NCBI GenBank assembly: GCA_027083475.1
Contig: JALWON010000058.1
Location: 1-7,976 of the forward strand
Direction of reading: 5' to 3'
DNA length: 7,976 nt
Origin: Sulfurimonas sp.
GTDB taxonomy: Bacteria; Campylobacterota; Campylobacteria; Campylobacterales; Sulfurimonadaceae
The notes beneath the pieces are model-generated. The model searched no databases, had not been told where the DNA came from, and saw only the letters and a program-made list of their open reading frames with translations. Below, piece after piece: positions 1 through 5,718 of this stretch. The position numbers and the translations under genes were made by a program. Positions within the stretch are counted from its first letter, which is position 1; each line of letters starts with the position of its first letter.

Positions 1-161
1 GCTTTGTTTACCTCGTACTTATCTTCTGTTGCAATAAAATAATAAGCTATTACAAAAACAGCTAAACTGAGCCATCCGACCCATGTTGTAGCTAAATTTA
101 CATCTGTTGAAGCATGTTGTACAGCCTGCACAACACCCTCTGTCATTGAACTATGTTCCAT
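1..161 (-). CDS. nhaD: NhaD-type sodium/proton antiporter, N-terminal part (runs off left edge)
   Basis: Only the first 53 codons are in the window. The protein opens with a short polar stretch (about residues 1-25) followed by a hydrophobic segment, WVGWLSLAVFVIAYYFIATE at about residues 28-47, then a charged DKYEVNK run. This pattern, a first helix ending in an acidic/lysine stretch, resembles the start of NhaD antiporters of the ArsB/NhaD ion-transporter superfamily, which export Na+ in exchange for H+ across the inner membrane. The ATG (161-159) directly follows the nadB stop codon (TAA at 164-162) with no spacer. Its ribosome site, GAGGAG, lies inside the last nadB codons, so translation is probably coupled to nadB. 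No promoter of its own is visible. The family call rests on a short N-terminus; another multi-helix carrier remains possible. Confidence 0.62.
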   Translation of the reverse strand, partial: MEHSSMTEGVVQAVQHASTDVNLATTWVGWLSLAVFVIAYYFIATEDKYEVNK

Positions 162-1610
162 TTAATTCTCCTCTTGTATGGTATGAACCCCTATGGATTC
201 TTTTCTTTGCAGTGCACTGAGCACTATTTCTCTAGCTGTGAGTAAACGAAATTTTAGTAGTCTACCAATTTTTTCATTTAAAAGAGCATTAATTGTGCTT
301 AACGCATCATTTAATCCATTATTTGTTCTTATAATGGAGACATTTTCCCACATAATGTGGCGGAGTTGATTTTTTTTGACTTTATCATTCTTGTGACTCA
401 TTAACTCTTGGGTGACATCAAAGGGTATAAATGTTTTCTCTTGGGTATTGTTTAAGATGTCAGCGGCCGCCCGTTGTGCAAAAACAAGTCCTTCAAGTAG
501 AGAGTTAGAAGCAAGACGATTTGCCCCATGGACTCCAGTAGAAGCCACTTCGCCAACTGCATAAAGGTGTTTTACACTTGGTACTTTGGCATTCAAGTCT
601 GTTTTGATGCCCCCAATAGTATAATGAAACGCAGGTGAGATAGGGACTCTTTGTTTGGGTATATTGTACCCTAGGGCACGAAGATTTTTACAGATGTTTG
701 GAAATCTCTGCTCGAAATATTTTTCTTCAAATGTATCAAACGCAAGGTAGACTTGTAGTCCTGTCTTTTTTTTGTATCGATAAATTGATTTACTGACAAT
801 ATCGCGCGAAGCAAGTTCACCGCGTTTGTCATAGTCAAACATAAATCTTCTTCCATTTTCATCTTCTATGGTTGCTCCCTCACCACGCAGTGCTTCTGTG
901 AGGAGCTGTTTTTGGGCATTTGCACTTTGGACAAAAACAGTAGGGTGAAACTGGAGCATCTCCATGTGTTCAAGTTCTATGCCTTTTTCAACACAAAGCC
1001 CTTGCATATCGGCACTGATGGTAGGGGCATTTGTGTGGTACTCATACAAAGACCCCACCCCACCACTGGCAATAATAACATCGCGTGCATAAATATTGCG
1101 TACTTCTCTATGATCTAAAACAGTGACACCATAGCAAACACCATCCTTTATAAGCAAATCGACAACACGGGCATTTCCAAGCATGGCATGTGTATTTTGT
1201 TCAAGTAAAAAATGGTGCAGATACCGTCCCGTTGCATCGCCGCCAGCATGTAAAATGCGTGCACAAGAGTGGGCAGCCTCTTTTGTGTAAAGCAGCTCGC
1301 CATTGGCTCCTTTGTCAAATTCAAAACCATTTTCTATGAGTCTATCTATGGCTGCCTTTGAATTTTCACTTAAAAGTTCAACGGCTTCTTTTTTACAGAG
1401 TCCCGAACCTGCATCAAGTGTATCTTGAATATGTACAGGAATATCGGCTGCATTGGGAGCAAGGGCAACACCGCCTTGTGCATAAAAAGTGTTGCATTTA
1501 AAAGTTTCACGTTTGTTAATGAGTAGAACTTTTTTTGCCTTAGGCAGGTTCATACTTGCATATAAACCAGCAACTCCAGCACCGATAATGATAACATCAT
1601 ACTGCATCAT
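162..1610 (-). CDS. nadB: L-aspartate oxidase (quinolinate synthase B subunit), NAD biosynthesis
   Basis: This FAD-dependent cytosolic enzyme oxidises L-aspartate to iminoaspartate, which NadA condenses with dihydroxyacetone phosphate to make quinolinate for de novo NAD. Counting from the first ATG, the dinucleotide-binding motif GAGVAG is at residues 10-15, followed by the NadB-type TFYAQGGVA (about 41-49) and HAGGDATGRYLHHF (about 113-126). Residues equivalent to the E. coli catalytic set are all present: His in FHPT, Arg in SRDIV, His in FHYTIGG and Arg in GANRLASNSLLEG. The length of about 482 residues is somewhat shorter than E. coli NadB (540), mainly at the C-terminus. Three starts are possible: TTG 1622, ATG 1610 and ATG 1607. 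The ATG pair is preferred because the lipoprotein stop overlaps it and a GAGAG lies 3-6 nt upstream. nadA and nadC are not in the window. Confidence 0.96.
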   Translation of the reverse strand: MMQYDVIIIGAGVAGLYASMNLPKAKKVLLINKRETFKCNTFYAQGGVALAPNAADIPVHIQDTLDAGSGLCKKEAVELLSENSKAAIDRLIENGFEFDKGANGELLYTKEAAHSCARILHAGGDATGRYLHHFLLEQNTHAMLGNARVVDLLIKDGVCYGVTVLDHREVRNIYARDVIIASGGVGSLYEYHTNAPTISADMQGLCVEKGIELEHMEMLQFHPTVFVQSANAQKQLLTEALRGEGATIEDENGRRFMFDYDKRGELASRDIVSKSIYRYKKKTGLQVYLAFDTFEEKYFEQRFPNICKNLRALGYNIPKQRVPISPAFHYTIGGIKTDLNAKVPSVKHLYAVGEVASTGVHGANRLASNSLLEGLVFAQRAAADILNNTQEKTFIPFDVTQELMSHKNDKVKKNQLRHIMWENVSIIRTNNGLNDALSTINALLNEKIGRLLKFRLLTAREIVLSALQRKESIGVHTIQEEN

Positions 1611-1795
1611 TGACTCTCGCAACTCGTAGCATTCGTGTCAGAAAACTCTTTTTTTTGTAAAATAAATTTTACATTTTTATCTGTTTTTGGTGCTGCTTCT
1701 TGATAGTATGGGGGTGCCTTATAGCCACAAGCACTCATCCCAAGGAAAAAGCTCGCAAAAGAAAAAAGCATCAAAATAGTTTTTAGTCGTGTCAC
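1607..1795 (-). CDS. Small LptM/YifL-like lipoprotein
   Basis: This 62-residue protein has a lipoprotein signal peptide: basic n-region (R3, K5), hydrophobic core (about residues 7-20) and lipobox MSAC with the lipidated Cys at residue 23. The mature protein starts CGYKAPPYY, which resembles the CGLKGPLYFP start of E. coli LptM (YifL), a lipoprotein that assists assembly of the LptD/LptE lipopolysaccharide translocon. The remaining 30 or so residues are lysine- and polar-rich and match nothing I recognise. The start is GTG at 1795, with AAAGGG five bases upstream; the later in-frame ATG (1771-1769) would remove the basic n-region. The stop TGA (1609-1607) overlaps the nadB ATGATG start, so it is probably the first gene of a lipoprotein-nadB-nhaD operon. 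A mature lipoprotein of about 40 residues is real by its signal peptide, but the LptM role is inferred from the short CGxKxPxY motif alone. Confidence 0.72.
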   Translation of the reverse strand: MTRLKTILMLFSFASFFLGMSACGYKAPPYYQEAAPKTDKNVKFILQKKEFSDTNATSCESQ

Positions 1796-1808
1796 ACTCG
1801 CCCTTTAA

Positions 1809-1814
1809 AATATA
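1809..1814 (-). promoter_or_regulatory. Possible -10 box (TATATT) for lipoprotein-nadB-nhaD
   Basis: On the minus strand TATATT (1814-1809) matches five of six bases of TATAAT. It sits at the outer end of the left arm of the inverted repeat. A start of transcription six or seven bases downstream (about 1802) would leave a leader of only about seven nucleotides before the GTG at 1795, shorter than a normal Shine-Dalgarno leader. No -35 hexamer is evident. A promoter further upstream, inside the repeat, is the alternative. Confidence 0.3.
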
Positions 1815-1968
1815 TAAGTACCTCTCCGCCCGTAGGGAGGTTTACAATGATACCAATTACTTCGTTAAAAGCGCTTGAAGCTACTCGTAGCTCCTGCACA
1901 CTTTCGCCTTGTACTTAGCATCATTGTAAACCTCTGTTACTTGGTTTTATTTATGGAGAGGTACTTAT
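1814..1968. repeat. Nested inverted-repeat element, MITE- or REP-like, 155 bp
   Basis: The outer arms are perfect over 14 bp: ataagtacctctcc (1814-1827) pairs with ggagaggtacttat (1955-1968). The inner arms are perfect over 15 bp: gaggtttacaatgat (1837-1851) pairs with atcattgtaaacctc (1920-1934). Between the inner arms lie a palindrome, aagcgctt (1869-1876), and a 6-bp stem with a 2-base loop, agctac-tc-gtagct (1879-1892). The stretches 1852-1878 and 1893-1919 also show scattered complementarity, so the whole segment reads as a decayed palindrome. It fills almost the entire gap between two divergent genes, contains no ORF, and has a local GC-rich hairpin at 1821-1840. Candidate roles are a small non-autonomous mobile element or a dispersed intergenic repeat. 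No target-site duplication can be demonstrated, and no transposase is nearby. Confidence 0.75.
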
Positions 1969-1969
1969 T

Positions 1970-1978
1970 TGATATAAT
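1970..1978 (+). promoter_or_regulatory. Extended -10 promoter (TGATATAAT) of uvrC
   Basis: TG at 1970-1971, one spacer base and TATAAT at 1973-1978 make a perfect extended -10 element. No -35 hexamer is visible 17 bp upstream (TTTATG), which fits the weak -35 usage described for Campylobacterota housekeeping promoters. The predicted transcription start (about 1984-1986) coincides with the uvrC ATG at 1984, so a transcript from here would have no leader. The element begins two bases beyond the right arm of the inverted repeat. Confidence 0.6.
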
Positions 1979-1983
1979 ACACC

Positions 1984-3786
1984 ATGACACTTGAAGCAAG
2001 CATAAAACAACTCCCCTCATCGGCAGGTATTTACCAGTATTTTGATAAGAATGGGCATCTTCTCTATATAGGAAAAGCAAAAAATTTAAGTAATCGTGTC
2101 AAATCGTATTGGCAATTTACCCCTCGTCTTGGTCCCTCTGCACAACTCTCTTTGCGTATCAAAAGCATGATAGAACAGACGGTGAGTATGCAATACCTAG
2201 TTGTAAAAAGTGAACATGATGCTTTGATACTTGAAAATTCACTCATCAAACAACTTAATCCAAAATACAATATTTTACTCCGCGATGATAAAACCTACCC
2301 ATACATTTATATGGACAAATCACAAAAATACCCCCGTTTTGACATTACTCGTAAAATACTCAAAAGCAAAGATATTGTTTATTATGGCCCTTTTTCTGTG
2401 GGTGCAAGAGATATTTTAAATTCGGTATATGATATATGTAAATTGGTTCAAAAAAAAGCCTGTTTAGGCTCAAAAAAGCTCTGTTTGTATTATCAAATAG
2501 AGAAGTGTTTGGGGCCTTGTGCGCTTCCAATTTCTCAAGAACATTATAAAAAAGAGGTCGATTTAGCAGTTACTTTGATAAAAAATAAAAAAATTTTACT
2601 GCAAAAACTTGAAAAAACGATGGAATTTTATGCAGAGGAGTTGCGTTTTGAGGAGGCAGGAGAGATTCGCGATAGAATGGAGCGGATTTCCCGCTCAGAG
2701 ATAAAGAGTGACATTGATTTTGCTACAGATGAAAATTATGATATTTTTGTGATTCATGCTGCCGCAACACGGGCTGTTGTTGTGCGTATTTTTATGCGTT
2801 ATGGCAAAATCATCTCCTCTTCTCATGATTTTATTCCCCTGCATGAGGGGTTTGATAAAGATGAGAGTTATACACGGGTGTTACTCGATTTTTACAGCAG
2901 AGAAAAACCACCTATTATTGCTCCTATTCTTTTGGGTGAGGTGTTTGAAGGATTGGAGAGTATGAAAGCATACTTAAGCCAATTCTTTGGGAAAAAAGCA
3001 CAAATAGATGCTCCAAAACGCGGCAAGAAAAAACAGCTGATTGAACTTGCCCGACTCAATGCTATGGAACTGCTCAAACGCGATAAAAAGGAACTTGATA
3101 CAAAATTATTGGAAGATGTAAAAGCATTACTTCACTTAGAAAATATCCCCTACAGAGTAGAGGTATTTGATAACTCGCATATGGCAGGCATGGCAACAGT
3201 AGGGGCGATGATAGTGTATGAGAATGGAAAATTTGATAAAAAAAGTTATCGGACATATCATCTACAAGTAAAAGATGAATATGCACAAATGCGAGAAACA
3301 TTATCGCGAAGGGTAGAGAGTTTTGCAAAAAATTCTCCTCCCGATTTATGGGTCATTGATGGTGGAGCAACACTCTTAAAACTTGCACAAGATATTTTAT
3401 CATCAAGTGGAGCAAATTTTGATGTGATAGCAATTTCCAAAGAAAAGATTGATGCAAAATCACATCGTGCAAAAGGCAAAGCAAAAGATATTTTGCATAC
3501 AAAAGCAGAAGAATTGAGACTCAAAGAGAGTGATAAAAGGTTGCAATGGGTACAAAACTTAAGAGATGAAGCCCATAGAAGTGCCATAACTTTTCATAAA
3601 AAAACAAAACTCAAAATGGATCAAGAGAGCAAACTTTTAGCTTTAAAAGGTATCTCTCAGGCAAAAATTGTTAAATTATTGAAACATTTTGGCACATTTG
3701 AAACAGTGAAAACGAGAAGTGTTGCGGAGATAAGTGCGGTTTTAAGTATCAAAGATGCTAATATCATAAAGAATTTTTATGAATAA
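1984..3786 (+). CDS. uvrC: UvrABC system protein C, excinuclease nuclease subunit
   Basis: UvrC makes the dual incisions on either side of a DNA lesion after UvrA/UvrB recognition. At 600 residues it is complete. In order: an N-terminal GIY-YIG nuclease (GIY 15-17, YIG 28-30, R38, E84) for the 3' cut; a four-cysteine motif C160/C167/C175/C179, matching the iron-sulfur ligands of E. coli UvrC; a UVR motif that binds UvrB (about 205-240, with FEEAGEIRDRM); an RNase H-like nuclease for the 5' cut with D396 (DNSH), D431 (KDEYA), D459 (VIDGG) and H531 (RDEAH); and a helix-hairpin-helix tail (about 550-590, LKGISQAKIVKLLKHFG). The start is fixed, because an in-frame TAA at 1975-1977 leaves ATG 1984 as the only start before the domain. 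No Shine-Dalgarno sequence precedes it. It appears to be a single-gene unit. Confidence 0.98.
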   Translation: MTLEASIKQLPSSAGIYQYFDKNGHLLYIGKAKNLSNRVKSYWQFTPRLGPSAQLSLRIKSMIEQTVSMQYLVVKSEHDALILENSLIKQLNPKYNILLRDDKTYPYIYMDKSQKYPRFDITRKILKSKDIVYYGPFSVGARDILNSVYDICKLVQKKACLGSKKLCLYYQIEKCLGPCALPISQEHYKKEVDLAVTLIKNKKILLQKLEKTMEFYAEELRFEEAGEIRDRMERISRSEIKSDIDFATDENYDIFVIHAAATRAVVVRIFMRYGKIISSSHDFIPLHEGFDKDESYTRVLLDFYSREKPPIIAPILLGEVFEGLESMKAYLSQFFGKKAQIDAPKRGKKKQLIELARLNAMELLKRDKKELDTKLLEDVKALLHLENIPYRVEVFDNSHMAGMATVGAMIVYENGKFDKKSYRTYHLQVKDEYAQMRETLSRRVESFAKNSPPDLWVIDGGATLLKLAQDILSSSGANFDVIAISKEKIDAKSHRAKGKAKDILHTKAEELRLKESDKRLQWVQNLRDEAHRSAITFHKKTKLKMDQESKLLALKGISQAKIVKLLKHFGTFETVKTRSVAEISAVLSIKDANIIKNFYE

Positions 3787-3804
3787 GTTTTATTTTTATT
3801 CCTT

Positions 3805-3810
3805 TATGAT
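3805..3810 (+). promoter_or_regulatory. Possible -10 box (TATGAT) for the signalling operon
   Basis: TATGAT lies in the 62-bp gap between the uvrC stop and the PAS gene, 39 bp before its ATG. It is five of six to TATAAT, in a T-rich stretch (3787-3804) without a clear -35. Transcription from about 3817 would give a leader of about 32 nt containing the TAAGG ribosome site at 3837-3841. No terminator hairpin is visible after uvrC, so read-through from uvrC is also possible. Confidence 0.4.
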
Positions 3811-3848
3811 AGTATGTAAAGAGCAAATCACTAATGTAAGGTTTTTAT

Positions 3849-4259
3849 ATGAGTAAAGTAACCCCTAAGAATCAAGAATATACCTTTGAGGGTAAAGTAA
3901 TCATCAGTCAAACAGATGCCCAAGGTGTCATTACATATGCAAATAAAAGGTTTTGTGAAATTTCTGGTTATACAGCGGATGAGCTTGTGGGAAGCCCACA
4001 TAATATCATACGGCATCCTGATATGCCAAAAAAACTTTTTGCGAAGATGTGGCAAACTATTCAATCGGGGCAAGTTTGGAATGGGCTTGTGAAAAATTTA
4101 CGCAAAGATGGGCTCTATTACTGGGTTGATACTGAAATACTTCCAATCAAAGATGATGATGGCGTGATTAGCGGCTACATTGCCGTTCGTAAAAATACAA
4201 CACCAAAAAATATTTTAGAGATAGAAGAGATTTACAATAAAATGCGCGAAGAAGCTTAA
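3849..4259 (+). CDS. Stand-alone Aer-like PAS domain protein (candidate redox/oxygen sensor)
   Basis: This soluble protein of 136 residues is almost entirely one PAS domain (about 12-118). It carries the segment typical of the aerotaxis receptor Aer: NIIRHPDMPKKLFAKMW at 52-68, then VWNGLVKNLRKDGLYYWV at 76-93. In E. coli Aer the equivalent Arg, His and Asp residues of the RHPD motif are needed for FAD binding and signalling, and R55, H56 and D58 are conserved here. Binding of FAD is therefore plausible but inferred. Campylobacter CetB is a known precedent for a lone PAS protein of this kind. There is no transmembrane, HAMP, kinase or methyl-accepting domain, so it must act through a partner. 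A TAAGG ribosome site lies 7 nt before the ATG. The next gene begins 15 bp downstream, pointing to joint function with the HPt protein and the hybrid kinase. Confidence 0.88.
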   Translation: MSKVTPKNQEYTFEGKVIISQTDAQGVITYANKRFCEISGYTADELVGSPHNIIRHPDMPKKLFAKMWQTIQSGQVWNGLVKNLRKDGLYYWVDTEILPIKDDDGVISGYIAVRKNTTPKNILEIEEIYNKMREEA

Positions 4260-4274
4260 GGGAGAACATGAAAA

Positions 4275-5708
4275 ATGTTGATTTATAGTTCTGAAAAAGA
4301 GTTTATTGGAATCGATGAAGAGTATCTTAAAATTTTTGGGTTTTCAAACTTAGCACAACTACAAGCAAAGCAGAAGGATTTTGCAGACTTTTTTGTGAAA
4401 AAACCAGGCTATGTGCATAATTTTCAACATGTCCATTGGATTGATTTTGCTAATTGTGCAGAGTCCATAGAAGAATCACAGGTGATGATTCAAATCAATG
4501 CAAAAACTTTTACGGCCAATATTGCTATTACAAGCATATACCTTACACAAAGCCCACAAGAAAAATCATACATAATACAACTCAACAATCTCAAGCAAAT
4601 TTCTGGAGATACAGGAGAGGAAGTGCTTGTTGATATAGTAGAGACAGCACCAACTCCTCCTCCAGTCACAGAGCCCAAAAGAGAACTCTATACAAAACCT
4701 GCAGTCAATTTACTTTTAGATGAAGAAGAACTTCTCGGTGATACAGCACAAGAAGCATCCATTTTACTTGATGATATGCCATTTGAGGAACCACCGCTTC
4801 CTACACCTCAGACACCTCAGGTTGCTGAGGCTCCTCAAGTAGAGCCTATTGAGGAGAAACCGCTTGAAGTTGCTTTAGAGCAAGAAGAGGAGACTTTTAT
4901 TCCTCAAGAGGATGATTATCTCTTTGATCCACAATTAGCATCTGATGAGCTTGGATTACCAATTGATTTAATTGAAGAGTTTATTGAAGATTTTATTGCA
5001 CAGGCAAAAGAGTTTGAACCAGAACTCTTTGATGCTTTATCAAAAGGAGACATTCCGACTGTCGCATCGCTTTCTCACAAGCTCAAAGGTGTCGCAGGGA
5101 ATTTACGTATAGAAAATGCGTATGACAGACTTTGTATTGTAAATACTTCTAAGGATACGGCAGTTATTAAGAAAAATCTCCAACAATTTTATTATATTGT
5201 TGCGCAGCTTGCAGGCGAGAAGGCACAAAATGTTGCCACAGCACAAGCTCCAGTCGATGAAGTGCCAAGTGAAGTAAACACGCTAGATTTTAATGATGAT
5301 GATTTTGTGTTAGATTTTAAAGAGGAAGAAGATGCAACAGAACTCATTCCTCTCGCTGATGAAGCAGTTGTAGAAGTTCCTGCAGTTGAGGTTCCTGCAG
5401 TTAATGTAAGTTACTCAAAAACAGTAGCAGCCAGTGAAATAGGCTTAGATAGTGAGACATTTAATGAACTCTTTGATGATTATTTGCAAGAAGCATTCTT
5501 GATTCTTGAAGAGATAAAAGAGGCATTAGCCTTAGATGATGCACAACTCTCTCGAAAAAAAGCATTACTTCTGAAGAGTATGAGTGAAAGTATGTATATT
5601 AAAGACTTAACATCTGATTTAGATGTTATTATTAAAATGTCAGATAAAAATAGTGCACTAGCAGCTTTGAGAAATCTTGAAGCCATGATAAAACAAATCT
5701 CAAAATAA
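4275..5708 (+). CDS. HPt phosphotransfer protein with PAS-like N-terminus and a second, His-less HPt-like domain
   Basis: This 477-residue cytosolic protein probably acts as a phosphorelay shuttle. Residues 1-107 have a PAS-like layout (FIGIDEEYLKIFGFSNLAQL, a PGYVHNFQHVHWIDF segment, then strands ending near YIIQLNNL). Residues 115-215 are an acidic, proline-rich linker. Residues about 222-313 form an HPt domain with H268 in SHKLKGVAGNLRI, the usual phospho-accepting context. A second acidic linker (318-378) leads to residues 384-475, which repeat the HPt pattern (EIGLDSETFNELFDDYLQEA against ELGLPIDLIEEFIEDFIAQA) but contain no histidine. The start is ATG 4275, since an in-frame TGA at 4269 excludes anything longer; AAGGGAG lies 10 nt upstream. 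An out-of-frame ATG at 4268 gives only six codons. The gene follows the PAS gene by 15 bp and precedes the kinase by 10 bp. Confidence 0.88.
   Translation: MLIYSSEKEFIGIDEEYLKIFGFSNLAQLQAKQKDFADFFVKKPGYVHNFQHVHWIDFANCAESIEESQVMIQINAKTFTANIAITSIYLTQSPQEKSYIIQLNNLKQISGDTGEEVLVDIVETAPTPPPVTEPKRELYTKPAVNLLLDEEELLGDTAQEASILLDDMPFEEPPLPTPQTPQVAEAPQVEPIEEKPLEVALEQEEETFIPQEDDYLFDPQLASDELGLPIDLIEEFIEDFIAQAKEFEPELFDALSKGDIPTVASLSHKLKGVAGNLRIENAYDRLCIVNTSKDTAVIKKNLQQFYYIVAQLAGEKAQNVATAQAPVDEVPSEVNTLDFNDDDFVLDFKEEEDATELIPLADEAVVEVPAVEVPAVNVSYSKTVAASEIGLDSETFNELFDDYLQEAFLILEEIKEALALDDAQLSRKKALLLKSMSESMYIKDLTSDLDVIIKMSDKNSALAALRNLEAMIKQISK
5376..5405 (+). repeat. Tandem 15-bp in-frame duplication in an HPt linker
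   Basis: Two adjacent copies, gttcctgcagttgag (5376-5390) and gttcctgcagttaat (5391-5405), differ at the last bases and encode VPAVE-VPAVN at residues 368-377. It lies in the flexible linker between the two HPt-like domains. A similar 9-bp duplication, acacctcag twice (4803-4820), encodes TPQTPQ in the first linker. Both preserve the reading frame and look like replication-slippage expansions that change linker length. Confidence 0.85.
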
Positions 5709-5718
5709 GGTCTTAAAG

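Noticed and set aside
1611..1622. TTG at 1622 as the nadB start
   Set aside because: It would add only MRES ahead of two consecutive ATGs that overlap the upstream stop codon. The FAD motif sits at the expected distance from the ATGs.
1814..1968. Inverted repeat as a rho-independent terminator
   Set aside because: The flanking genes diverge, so both transcripts start here and none ends here. No T-run follows the stem in a direction where a transcript would terminate.
1814..1968. Inverted repeat as a complete insertion sequence or CRISPR
   Set aside because: There is no room for a transposase ORF, no demonstrable target-site duplication, and no direct-repeat/spacer periodicity.
2450..2457. 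A8 tract in uvrC as a phase-variation switch
   Set aside because: Similar A8/T8 runs occur at 370-377, 766-773 and 1649-1656, so they reflect base composition. The reading frame is intact, and contingency loci in this group usually use longer G/C tracts.
3258..3587. 109-codon open frame on the minus strand opposite uvrC
   Set aside because: It lies wholly within uvrC, whose domains and catalytic residues are intact. The translation is Ser/Leu/Ala-rich with no motif and no ribosome site, as expected from the complement of an AT-rich gene.
3787..3848. Terminator after uvrC
   Set aside because: The T-rich stretch has no preceding GC stem; no hairpin can be drawn there.
4268..4288. Frameshift at the start of the HPt gene (MKNVD running into the main frame)
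   Set aside because: The main frame from ATG 4275 already gives a sensible N-terminus with strand/helix pattern (MLIYSSEKEFIGIDEEYL), so no missing sequence needs explaining.
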